The notes beneath the pieces were generated by a model. That model did no database searches. It was not told the DNA's origin and saw only the letters and a list, made by a program, of their open reading frames with translations. From Pseudochrobactrum asaccharolyticum (GTDB lineage: Bacteria > Pseudomonadota > Alphaproteobacteria > Rhizobiales > Rhizobiaceae), in assembly GCF_003314995.1 (NCBI RefSeq), contig NZ_QNRH01000002.1, positions 372,001 to 436,000 of the forward strand: a stretch of DNA of 64,000 nucleotides, given 5' to 3'. This document shows positions 35,323 through 43,880 of the stretch, piece by piece (the stretch's first letter is position 1; each line of letters opens with the position of its first letter). Position numbers and translations under genes: made by a program.

Positions 35323-36182
35323 CCCACAATAATGATTTTTCCCGCAAAGATACCCCACGCACCGGCAGCGTTAAGGAAGTCACCAGCCTGACCAATCCGA
35401 TCGTTAAAGACCTGCGCGCTTTGTCGATGAAGAAATATCGCGACCAGCAGGGCGTATTTTTGGCTGAAGGTCTGAAACTGGTTATTGATGCGATTGATCA
35501 GGGCTGGCGCATTCGCACTCTGGTGTTTTCCAAAGCCGGTAAAGGCAACCCTCTTGTTGAGAAAGTTGCTGCCCGCACCAAAGCCGGTGGCGGTCTGGTG
35601 CTCGAAGCTTCAGAAAAAGTCATTGCGGCCATTACCCGTAAAGATAATCCGCAAATGGTCGCCGGTGTCTTTGACCAGCGTTTTGAAACGCTTGAGCATT
35701 TGCGTCCGCAAGGCAACGATATCTATATCGCTCTTGACCGTGTGCGCGATCCCGGCAATCTCGGCACGATCATTCGCACCGCTGATGCGGTTGGCGCCAA
35801 GGGCATTATCCTGATCGGCGATTGCACCGACCCTTACTCACTGGAAACCGTGCGCGCGACCATGGGTTCGGTTTTTGCCGTACCGCTCTACCGTGCCCGC
35901 CATGACGAATTCATCAATTGGCGCAAATCCTATAAGGGCGTTCTGGTCGGCACACATCTGAAAGGTGCCGTGGATTATCGCACCATTCCTTACAACAAAC
36001 AGCCGGTCATGCTGATGATGGGCAATGAACAGCAGGGATTACCGGACGATCTCGCTGCAATTTGTTCGCATTTGGCACGTATTCCTCAGATTGGCCGTGC
36101 AGATTCGCTTAATCTTGCTATTGCCACAGGCGTCATGCTTTATGAAATCCGCCGTGACGCTCTGGTTCTGGATGATCGCTAA
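35319..36182 (+). CDS. TrmH (SpoU) family RNA 2'-O-methyltransferase
   Basis: The 287-residue protein has an N-terminal substrate-binding domain and a SPOUT domain with NLGTIIRTADAVGAKGIILIG, MLMMGNEQQGLP and the knot motif SLNLAIATGVMLYEIRR. The target could be rRNA or tRNA; the family includes RlmB and TsnR. It starts within the stop of the upstream methyltransferase and is followed by lspA after 28 bp. Confidence 0.92.
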   Translation: MTHNNDFSRKDTPRTGSVKEVTSLTNPIVKDLRALSMKKYRDQQGVFLAEGLKLVIDAIDQGWRIRTLVFSKAGKGNPLVEKVAARTKAGGGLVLEASEKVIAAITRKDNPQMVAGVFDQRFETLEHLRPQGNDIYIALDRVRDPGNLGTIIRTADAVGAKGIILIGDCTDPYSLETVRATMGSVFAVPLYRARHDEFINWRKSYKGVLVGTHLKGAVDYRTIPYNKQPVMLMMGNEQQGLPDDLAAICSHLARIPQIGRADSLNLAIATGVMLYEIRRDALVLDDR

Positions 36183-36210
36183 AATCACGGCTACAGGAGT
36201 TTAAGCCCCT

Positions 36211-36693
36211 ATGTCCCAACGTGCCATTCTCTGGTCTGTTCTGATTATCGTTTTCGCAGTCACCTCAGACCAGTATATCAAGTTTCTGGTAGAGAGTGGC
36301 ATGGACTATAATCAGCAGATTGATCTGCTACCGTTTCTGGCGCTGTACCGCACTCATAATGAGGGTATCGCCTTCTCGATGCTGTCATGGCTGCATGACG
36401 GCGGACTGGTAGCGATGACTGTCGCCGTTATCGGCTTTGTCTCCTATCTGTGGTGGACAACCGCACCGGAGCGGATCATCAGCCGGATTGGCTTTGCGTT
36501 GATTATCGGCGGTGCGTTGGGTAATCTGATTGACCGCAGCCTGCTCGGCTACGTCGTGGATTATATTCTGTTCCATCTGCCAAACTGGTCATTTGCTGTG
36601 TTTAACATGGCCGATGTCTATATCAGCACCGGTGCGGGACTGATCATTCTTGATGAACTCGTGCAGTGGAAGAAGTCCCGCTCTGCGGGATGA
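36211..36693 (+). CDS. lspA: Lipoprotein signal peptidase LspA
   Basis: LspA cleaves prolipoproteins after lipidation in the inner membrane. The 160-residue protein has four transmembrane helices. The catalytic aspartates lie in [16 protein letters not shown] and [15 protein letters not shown], and [13 protein letters not shown] is the conserved loop. AGGAG stands about 13 nt upstream of the ATG. Its last codons and stop are part of a 28-bp tandem duplication (36670-36738). Confidence 0.96.
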   Translation: MSQRAILWSVLIIVFAVTSDQYIKFLVESGMDYNQQIDLLPFLALYRTHNEGIAFSMLSWLHDGGLVAMTVAVIGFVSYLWWTTAPERIISRIGFALIIGGALGNLIDRSLLGYVVDYILFHLPNWSFAVFNMADVYISTGAGLIILDELVQWKKSRSAG

Positions 36694-36738
36694 GGGGAAG
36701 AAGTCCCGCTCCGCCGGTTGAGGGGAAAATCCCGCTCC
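36670..36738 (+). repeat. 28-bp tandem repeat duplicating the lspA 3' end
   Basis: Unit 1 (36670-36697) covers the last lspA codons and TGA, unit 2 (36698-36725) repeats it with four changes, and a 13-bp partial unit follows. Each starts AAGAAGTCCCGCTC or a variant and ends TGAGGGG. Confidence 0.85.
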
Positions 36739-36954
36739 AACCAAATCTTGTCAGCATATCGCGGGCAAACAATCCAGATTCTGCAAGAGCTGCAATATAT
36801 TCGCAGTGCCATCTAATTTAATGTTTCATTATATTCACGTCTGTGTCACATCTCTGACGCAGACAGAATATAGGCTACCCGCATTCAGAGTGGGTTTCCG
36901 TACACAACAGTTGCGGGCAGTCCAGAGACAGTTGAATCCGGCGGAGAATATATC

Positions 36955-37872
36955 TTGCAACAGGCTCTTGGAATTTTTTCAGAAACCGCGCATGATACAC
37001 AAATGAAGCAGACACCTCCTGATACGCTTGAAATAAGCGCAATTCTGGCTGATTCCGGCTTGTCTTCACTCACCGGACAGATACTCGGCCGCATGGGCAG
37101 TCTGATTGTCCGGATTGCTGATAACCCGGAAACAATCCGTATCGCCCAAAAACTGCGCTATGATGTTTTCTACACTGAGCTTGGCGCGCAGAAATCCCAA
37201 AACACAGTGCTCGAAGAACGTGACAGCGATCATTATGACGCGATCTGCGATCATCTTGTCGTTTATGACACCTCAATTGCCGGTGATGAAGCCGCTCAGC
37301 TCGTCGGGACTTACCGCCTGATGCGCAGTGATATGATCACAGAAGGCCGCTCATTTTATTCAGCCGGTGAATATGAAATCAACAAACTGACCGCGCGTAA
37401 GCCGCATTTGCAGTTTCTGGAACTCGGCCGCTCCTGCGTAAAGCCGGAATACCGCTCTAAACGCACCGTTGAATTGCTGTGGCAGGGCATCTGGTCCTAT
37501 TGCCGCCAGCACAAGATTGAAGTGATGTTCGGCTGCGCCTCTTTCCACGGCACAGTGCCGGAAGCGCATGCTGTGCCACTGTCCTTCCTGCAGCACAATT
37601 GCCGTGCCGATGCGGAATGGGATGTGCGTGCGCTTGAGCAGCATTACCGCTCAATGGATATTGTTCCGCAGGAAGCGATCAACCCGAAAGTGGCGCTGTT
37701 TTCCATGCCACCACTGATCAAAGGCTATTTGCGCCTTGGCGCAATGATTGGTGACGGTGCCGTGGTTGACCATCAATTCGGCACAACCGATGTGCTGATT
37801 ATTCTGCCGGTCGAGCGCATTTCCAGCCGCTACATCAATTATTACGGCGCTGAAGCTGACCGTTTCGTGTGA
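36955..37872 (+). CDS. olsB: L-ornithine N-alpha-acyltransferase OlsB
   Basis: OlsB transfers a 3-hydroxy fatty acid from acyl carrier protein to ornithine, the first step to ornithine lipid, a phosphorus-free membrane lipid. The 305-residue GNAT-fold protein has AQKLRYDVFYTELGAQ, FLELGRSCVKPEYRSKRTVELLWQGIW and MFGCASFHGT blocks. I take the TTG at 36955, with GGAG 8 nt upstream; the ATG at 37003 has no ribosome site. olsA is not adjacent, as is often the case. A bidirectional terminator follows. Confidence 0.93.
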   Translation: MQQALGIFSETAHDTQMKQTPPDTLEISAILADSGLSSLTGQILGRMGSLIVRIADNPETIRIAQKLRYDVFYTELGAQKSQNTVLEERDSDHYDAICDHLVVYDTSIAGDEAAQLVGTYRLMRSDMITEGRSFYSAGEYEINKLTARKPHLQFLELGRSCVKPEYRSKRTVELLWQGIWSYCRQHKIEVMFGCASFHGTVPEAHAVPLSFLQHNCRADAEWDVRALEQHYRSMDIVPQEAINPKVALFSMPPLIKGYLRLGAMIGDGAVVDHQFGTTDVLIILPVERISSRYINYYGAEADRFV

Positions 37873-37890
37873 TCAGATAAAAACAAAAAA

Positions 37891-37914
37891 GACCGGTAAT
37901 ACCGGTCTTTTTTT
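37891..37914. terminator. Bidirectional terminator olsB / VOC gene
   Basis: GACCGGT and ACCGGTC pair across a 3-nt loop, with six A before and seven T after. Confidence 0.9.
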
Positions 37915-38278
37915 ATGCCTGATGCGATAAGATATTTATGACATATCCGAGCGGATCGCGAACATAAAAACGCTGTACGCCCCACGGCTCTTCTGTGAGG
38001 GGATAGGTGATCTCAAATCCTGCCGCTTGTGCGCGATGGTAAACTTCATCCAGATTATCGACCTCAATGGAAAGACGGGGCACGTCCGTTCCGCCGCCGC
38101 CCTCTGTCGCTAAACTGAGCTGCTGAACAGGCCTGTTTTCTGCGGTTGCTCCGGCAGCCAGCGTGACTATCCAACCGTGATCCATAACCACATCCAGCCC
38201 CAGCAGTTCCTCGTAAAAGACCCGTGCAGCCTGAAGATCAGAGCCTGCCAGATTAGCGACGATCCTCAGAACTGCCAT
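37913..38278 (-). CDS. VOC (glyoxalase) family protein
   Basis: The 121-residue protein has the vicinal-oxygen-chelate fold: ARVFYEELLGLDVVMDHGW at the N-terminus and GVQRFYVRDPLGYVINILSH at the C-terminus. AGGAGG lies 5 nt before the ATG. It follows mutS after 19 bp on the same strand, so it may be co-transcribed with it, but a DNA-repair role is not implied. Substrate is unknown. Confidence 0.86.
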   Translation of the reverse strand: MAVLRIVANLAGSDLQAARVFYEELLGLDVVMDHGWIVTLAAGATAENRPVQQLSLATEGGGGTDVPRLSIEVDNLDEVYHRAQAAGFEITYPLTEEPWGVQRFYVRDPLGYVINILSHQA

Positions 38279-38297
38279 ATGCGCCTCCTGCCAGAGC

Positions 38298-41039
38298 TTA
38301 GAGCGATAATTGTTTCAGGCGATACAAGGCTTCCAGTGCCTCACGCGGCGTCAAGTCATCAGGATTGATGTCCTGTACTGCATTCAGCAATGCACTATCC
38401 TGTATCGGTTTTGCTACCTCACGCGGTTTGGCGACAACAGCGAAAAGCGGCAGATCATCAATGATCTTCTCGGCTTTGCCGGAGGTTTCCCCCTCTTCTA
38501 AGCGATGCAGCACATCACGCGCCCGCTCAACCACCGCATCCGGCAGACCGGCAAGACGGGCAACTTGCACACCATAGGAGCGATCAGCAGCACCTTTGGC
38601 CACCTCATGCAGAAACACGACATCGCCTTCCCACTCTTTCACCCGCATGGTGACATTACCCAACCGTGCCAGTTTCTCTGACAAAGCGGTCATTTCATGG
38701 AAATGCGTAGCGAACAGAGCGCGGCAGCGGTTTTTCTCATGCAGATATTCCACACTCGCCCAGGCAATCGACAGGCCGTCAAAGGTCGCGGTGCCACGGC
38801 CGATCTCATCGAGAATAACCAGCGAGCGCTCACCGGCGAGATTGAGAATAGCGGCGGTTTCAACCATTTCCACCATAAATGTGGAACGACCGCGCGCCAG
38901 ATCATCCGATGCGCCGACACGGCTGAACAGCCGATCAACAATCCCGATATGCGCTGATGTGGCCGGAACATAGGATCCCATCTGAGCGAGAATGGCGATC
39001 AGCGCATTCTGGCGCAGGAAGGTCGATTTACCGCCCATATTCGGACCGGTCAAAAGCCAGATCGCACCGAATTTCTGATCCCCCTCCGGTGAGAGATCGC
39101 AATCATTGGCCACAAACGGATTAGCCGCCTGTTTTTTGAGCGCCTGCTCAACCACCGGATGGCGGCCGCCATCAATGGCAAAATTCAGACTATCATCGAC
39201 TTTCGGGCGGCAATAGCCCTGCTCATCCGCCAACACACTCAGCGCTGCCGACACGTCCATGACGCCAAGAGCTGCCGCACCGGCGCGGATAGCATCGGCA
39301 TTTTCCACTGTGTGACGGATCAGTTCTTCGAAAATCGCCAGTTCAATCGACAGTGCACGATCAGCGGCATTGGCGATTTTGGTTTCAAGCTCCGCCAGTT
39401 CCGTGGTGGTAAAGCGCATGGCACTGGCCATGGTCTGACGATGGATAAACCGTGCTTTGGCTTCATCCGTGTCTGTCAGTGCACCGGCATTATTGGCAGT
39501 CACTTCGATGAAATAACCAAGCACATTATTATGCTTGATCTTGAGCGATTTAACGCCTGTCTCTTCCATATAATCGGCCTGAAGGCCGGCGATAACGCGG
39601 CGCGACTGATCACGGAGACTACGCATTTCATCCAGCTCAGGATGATAGCCGGTGCGGATAAAACCACCGTCACGTTTCAGCAATGGCAGTTCTTCCGCCA
39701 AAGTCTGATCCAGCAATTGTGCATAATCTTCCGGCAAAGCGAGAATAGCGCGGCAGGCCTGCGCCAGTTCTGCTGGCAAATCTTTACCCTGAAAAAGCTG
39801 GCGCACCAGATGTGCCGCCTGAAAACCGGCATGCAATGCACCAAGATCACGCGGACCGCCGCGCCCGACGGCAAGACGCGACAAGGCACGCGGCATATCC
39901 GGCACACCGCGCAAAGCGGCACGCAGCCCCTGTGCCAGCGATGTCTCACCTAAGAAAAATGCAACGGAATCCTGCCTTGCAGCAATCTGTTCCGGATCGG
40001 TCAGCGGGGCTGTCAGTCGCTCGGCCAGCAAACGCGCACCGGCACCGGTGACCGTGCGGTCAACCGCTTTAAGCAGCGAGCCTTCACGATTACCGGAAAG
40101 TGTGCGCATCAGCTCCAGATTGGCGCGGGTCGCCGGATCAATAAACAGCGACGAACCATCCGTCTCACGCTCAGGACGCATCAGCGGCGGGCGCTCCGCG
40201 ATCTGGGTTTTCTCAAGATAAGCAATGGCACCGGAAATCGCGGAAAGCTCGGTGCGGTTGAACTCGCCAAAACCATCCAGTGTCGCTACACCATAGTAAC
40301 GCTTGATACGCTCTTCAGCGGTAGAGCTTTCGAACAGACTCGGATGCTGCGGCATAACAATGCGCCCGAGCAAATCCAGTGTCGGGCGGATTTGCGGATC
40401 ATGAAACGCGGTTTCCGGCACGATCAGCTCGCTCGGATCAACGCGCATAATATCGGCATAGAGTTTTTCCGGTGCGGTTTCCGTCATACGGAACTGGCCG
40501 GTGGAAATATCAATCCATGCCAGTGCCAGCCTGCCCTCTTCCGCACCACGCACACGGCCGAGGATCATCAGGAAGTTAGCGCGTGCCGGATCAAGCAGTT
40601 TTTCTTCTGTAATCGTGCCGGGTGTAACGAGACGGATCACATCGCGTTTAACCACCGATTTGGAGCCACGCTTTTTCGCTTCCGCCGGATCTTCCACCTG
40701 TTCACAGACGGCCACGCGAAAGCCTTTGCCGATCAGGCGCTGCAGATAATCATCAGCGGTATGCACCGGCACACCGCACATCGGAATATCTTCTCCCAGA
40801 TGTTTACCGCGCTTAGTCAGCGTGATCCCGAGAGCCTCTGATGCCTCAATCGCATCATTGAAAAACAGCTCGTAAAAATCGCCCATACGATAAAACAACA
40901 GGCTGTCCGGATAGGCAGCTTTGATCTCGATATATTGTTCCATCATCGGTGTCGGACGCGCATTCAGCCCTGCATCATAGGTGCTCTGCGGCTCATCAGC
41001 GAGTTCAGATGTCGTCGGGGCTGTTTCATGCTGCGTCAT
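38298..41039 (-). CDS. mutS: DNA mismatch repair protein MutS
   Basis: MutS recognises mispairs and small loops. The 913-residue protein has the mismatch-wedge motif [14 protein letters not shown] (about 50-63), lever and clamp domains, and the C-terminal ATPase with Walker [15 protein letters not shown], Walker [15 protein letters not shown] and the ATHFHEM switch. Length is usual for alphaproteobacteria. It is divergent from the malic enzyme gene, a conserved arrangement in the order. Confidence 0.97.
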   Translation of the reverse strand: MTQHETAPTTSELADEPQSTYDAGLNARPTPMMEQYIEIKAAYPDSLLFYRMGDFYELFFNDAIEASEALGITLTKRGKHLGEDIPMCGVPVHTADDYLQRLIGKGFRVAVCEQVEDPAEAKKRGSKSVVKRDVIRLVTPGTITEEKLLDPARANFLMILGRVRGAEEGRLALAWIDISTGQFRMTETAPEKLYADIMRVDPSELIVPETAFHDPQIRPTLDLLGRIVMPQHPSLFESSTAEERIKRYYGVATLDGFGEFNRTELSAISGAIAYLEKTQIAERPPLMRPERETDGSSLFIDPATRANLELMRTLSGNREGSLLKAVDRTVTGAGARLLAERLTAPLTDPEQIAARQDSVAFFLGETSLAQGLRAALRGVPDMPRALSRLAVGRGGPRDLGALHAGFQAAHLVRQLFQGKDLPAELAQACRAILALPEDYAQLLDQTLAEELPLLKRDGGFIRTGYHPELDEMRSLRDQSRRVIAGLQADYMEETGVKSLKIKHNNVLGYFIEVTANNAGALTDTDEAKARFIHRQTMASAMRFTTTELAELETKIANAADRALSIELAIFEELIRHTVENADAIRAGAAALGVMDVSAALSVLADEQGYCRPKVDDSLNFAIDGGRHPVVEQALKKQAANPFVANDCDLSPEGDQKFGAIWLLTGPNMGGKSTFLRQNALIAILAQMGSYVPATSAHIGIVDRLFSRVGASDDLARGRSTFMVEMVETAAILNLAGERSLVILDEIGRGTATFDGLSIAWASVEYLHEKNRCRALFATHFHEMTALSEKLARLGNVTMRVKEWEGDVVFLHEVAKGAADRSYGVQVARLAGLPDAVVERARDVLHRLEEGETSGKAEKIIDDLPLFAVVAKPREVAKPIQDSALLNAVQDINPDDLTPREALEALYRLKQLSL

Positions 41040-41433
41040 AGGGAATACACACGTTCCTGAAATAATTTTTCAAAATTCTGCACGAGCATTTCCGGTTTTG
41101 ATTAAACCAATAGGAAATGCTCTGCCATTTTGTTTTCCGCGTATCTTGTTCCGAAAACCGCTTCACACTTTTACGCGTACGCCTCAGTTTAGAACCTTGT
41201 GCAAAGCCCTGTGAAGCAGCCAGATGCTTATATCCCCGTGATTTTCACCGGAATGCTGAGATTATACGAATATTGTCTTTAAACATCGGAATCTTTTCAA
41301 ATATTGCGCTACCCAAACAGAGCGACTTGAAATAAACACACTGCCCAACCATCCGAAAGGATGCTTCAACATATTATGACGGTTAACGCTTGCAAAAGCC
41401 GGTAACCGCCCCGCAGTAAGATCGGAGGGGTCA
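41040..41433. other. Divergent intergenic region mutS / malic enzyme with composite repeat
   Basis: The 394-bp spacer contains the composite repeat at 41084-41182 and, just before the malic enzyme gene, stem-loops CATCC/GGATG (near 41354) and GGTTA/TAACC (near 41381-41408). No gene is visible. A strong GGAGGGG precedes the malic enzyme ATG. Confidence 0.7.
41084..41182 (-). repeat. Composite palindromic repeat (GAGCATTTCC hairpin plus GCGTATC-type palindrome)
   Basis: A 39-bp hairpin (GAGCATTTCC ... GGAAATGCTC, 41084-41122) is joined by a T-rich linker to a 44-bp degenerate palindrome (41139-41182, with TTCCGAAAACCG). The same two parts with a similar linker occur in the opposite orientation at 53278-53377. 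Confidence 0.8.
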
Positions 41434-43731
41434 ATGACCATCGACAAGACCGCCCAGAAGCCGCATACAGGAAAGGGCCCGTCCCTGACTGAACAGGAAG
41501 CGCTGGATTTTCACTCTCGCGGACGTCCGGGCAAACTGGAAATTACCCCGACCAAACCAATGGCAACACAGCGCGATCTGTCGCTGGCCTATTCTCCGGG
41601 TGTGGCTGTACCGGTGAAAGCCATCGCGGAAGATCCTGCCAAAGCCTATGACTATACGTCAAAGGGCAATATGGTTGCGGTGATCTCCAACGGCACTGCA
41701 ATTCTGGGTCTCGGCAATCTTGGCGCACTCGCTTCCAAGCCGGTGATGGAAGGCAAATCCGTGCTGTTCAAGCGCTTTGCCGATGTGGATTCCATCGATC
41801 TGGAAGTCGACACCACTGATGTTGAAGAATTCATCAATTCCGTCCGTTATCTCGGCCCTAGCTTCGGCGGCATTAATCTGGAAGACATCAAAGCACCGGA
41901 ATGCTTCGTCATCGAAAGCCGCCTGCGCGAGCTGATGAATATTCCTGTCTTCCACGACGATCAGCACGGGACTGCAATCATTGCCGCTGCCGGTATGCTC
42001 AATGCTCTGCATCTTACGGGCCGCGACCTGAAAACCACAAAAATGGTTTGTAACGGTGCCGGTGCAGCAGGTATTGCCTGTATCGAACTCGTCAAAGCCA
42101 TGGGTTTTGCGTCTGAGAATGTCATTCTCTGCGACACCAAAGGTGTAGTCTGGCAGGGTCGTACCGAAGGCATGAACCAGTGGAAGTCTGCCCATGCGGT
42201 TAAAACCGACAAGCGCTCACTGGCAGAAGCCATGGAAGGCGCAGATATTTTCTTCGGTGTTTCCGCTAAAGGCGCACTGACAGACGACATGGTTCGCTCC
42301 ATGGCAGATAATCCGATTATCTTTGCTATGGCTAATCCTGATCCGGAAATCACACCGGAAGAAGTCGCCGCCATTCGCTCAGATGCAATTGTTGCCACCG
42401 GTCGCTCGGACTATCCGAATCAGGTCAACAATGTTCTCGGCTTCCCGTATATTTTCCGCGGTGCACTGGATGTTCGTGCCACCACCATCAATGATGCGAT
42501 GAAGGTTGCTGCGGCTAATGCACTGGCAGAACTGGCGCGCGCTGATGTGCCGGATGATGTGGCTGCCGCCTATCAGGGCAACCGCCCGCGTTTTGGCCCG
42601 AACTACATTATTCCGGTGCCGTTTGATCCGCGTCTGCTCTCCACTATTCCGGTGGCTGTAGCCAAAGCCGCTATGGAAAGCGGTGTGGCCGGTAAGCCGA
42701 TCGAAGATCTGGATGCCTATGCACGTTCGCTGGCTGCACGCCGCGATCCGATTGCTTCGACCATGTCCGGCATTAATGACCGTATCCGCCGCCACACCAA
42801 ACGTGTGCTGTTTGCGGAAGGTGAAGAGCCGCAGGTTATTCGTGCTGCTGTTTCTTTTGCAGGTCAAGGTCTCGGCAAGGCGATCCTGCTGGGTCGTGAA
42901 GACCGTATCCGTGAAACGGCTGAACAGGCCGGCGTTGACCTTGGAAAACTCGGCATTGAAATCACCAATGCCCGTCTGTCCAAGCGTACTTCGGAATATG
43001 CTGATCATCTTTACGAAAAGCTGCAGCGTAAAGGCTATCTGTTCCGCGATTGCCAGCGCATGATCAATAATGACCGCAACCATTTTGCTGCCTGCATGGT
43101 AGCTATGGGCGATGCGGACGGCATGGTCACAGGTATCACCCGTAATTATGCGACCAGCATCGAAGATGTGCGTCGCGTGATTGATGTAAAGCCGGGTCAT
43201 CGTATGATCGGTGTATCACTGGCATTGTGCCGTGGCCGTACGGTTTTCATTGCGGATACCGCAGTGCATGAGCAGCCGACAGCAGAAGAACTGGCCGATA
43301 TCGCTGTGGAAGCCGCCAATGTAGCACGCCGCATGGGCTATGTGCCGCGCGTTGCCATGCTGGCTTATTCCACCTTCGGCCATATGTCCGGTGCCCGCTC
43401 CGAAAACATTCAGGAAGCTGTTCGCATTCTCGAAAAACGCCATGTCGATTTTGAGTTTGACGGCGAAATGAGTGCTGAAGTTGCCCTTAACGGCAAACTG
43501 ATGGAAGCTTATCCTTTCACCCGCCTGACAGGCCCTGCCAATGTGCTGGTAATGCCGGATTATCATGCAGCTTCCATTGCTGCCGATATGTTGCAGGAAC
43601 TGGGCGGCGCCACACTGATCGGCCCGCTGCTGACCGGTCTGGACAAAGCCGTACAGATTGTACCGCTGAGCGCCAAGGATTCCGACATTGTGAATATGGC
43701 GGCTTTCACCGCCTATGCAGCAAGCAACTGA
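41434..43731 (+). CDS. maeB: NADP-dependent malic enzyme with phosphotransacetylase-like C-terminus
   Basis: The enzyme decarboxylates malate to pyruvate with NADP in the cytosol. The 765-residue protein has the malic domain (about 20-160, with [15 protein letters not shown] and [16 protein letters not shown]), the NAD(P)-binding domain, and a PTA/PTB-like domain from about 440. The last part has no known acetyl-transfer activity in MaeB-type enzymes and is thought to be regulatory. Assignment as NADP-form (rhizobial Tme) rather than NAD-form (Dme) rests on overall type and is less certain. A terminator follows at 43757-43780. Confidence 0.92.
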   Translation: MTIDKTAQKPHTGKGPSLTEQEALDFHSRGRPGKLEITPTKPMATQRDLSLAYSPGVAVPVKAIAEDPAKAYDYTSKGNMVAVISNGTAILGLGNLGALASKPVMEGKSVLFKRFADVDSIDLEVDTTDVEEFINSVRYLGPSFGGINLEDIKAPECFVIESRLRELMNIPVFHDDQHGTAIIAAAGMLNALHLTGRDLKTTKMVCNGAGAAGIACIELVKAMGFASENVILCDTKGVVWQGRTEGMNQWKSAHAVKTDKRSLAEAMEGADIFFGVSAKGALTDDMVRSMADNPIIFAMANPDPEITPEEVAAIRSDAIVATGRSDYPNQVNNVLGFPYIFRGALDVRATTINDAMKVAAANALAELARADVPDDVAAAYQGNRPRFGPNYIIPVPFDPRLLSTIPVAVAKAAMESGVAGKPIEDLDAYARSLAARRDPIASTMSGINDRIRRHTKRVLFAEGEEPQVIRAAVSFAGQGLGKAILLGREDRIRETAEQAGVDLGKLGIEITNARLSKRTSEYADHLYEKLQRKGYLFRDCQRMINNDRNHFAACMVAMGDADGMVTGITRNYATSIEDVRRVIDVKPGHRMIGVSLALCRGRTVFIADTAVHEQPTAEELADIAVEAANVARRMGYVPRVAMLAYSTFGHMSGARSENIQEAVRILEKRHVDFEFDGEMSAEVALNGKLMEAYPFTRLTGPANVLVMPDYHAASIAADMLQELGGATLIGPLLTGLDKAVQIVPLSAKDSDIVNMAAFTAYAASN

Positions 43732-43756
43732 TCCTCAGACAACTGAGCAATCGAAA

Positions 43757-43780
43757 GGCCGGAGCACGCTCCGGCCTTTT
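43757..43780 (+). terminator. Rho-independent terminator after malic enzyme gene
   Basis: GGCCGGAG and CTCCGGCC pair across a 4-nt loop and are followed by TTTT. It is almost identical to the rbsK terminator. Confidence 0.9.
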
Positions 43781-43880
43781 CTTGTTTCCGGCATAATCGG
43801 TGGTTACGGTTGCGCTCATCTGTAAACCATGCTCAATTTTGGCGACTGACTACATTACTGCTTTGACGGAATTTCGAACC

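Noticed and set aside
36841-36862. Possible Pho box upstream of olsB
   Set aside because: CTGTGTCACAT followed by CTCTGACGCAG has the spacing of a Pho box, but the second half matches the consensus at too few positions. Phosphate control of olsB is known in other rhizobia, so a motif score would be worthwhile, but I do not annotate it.
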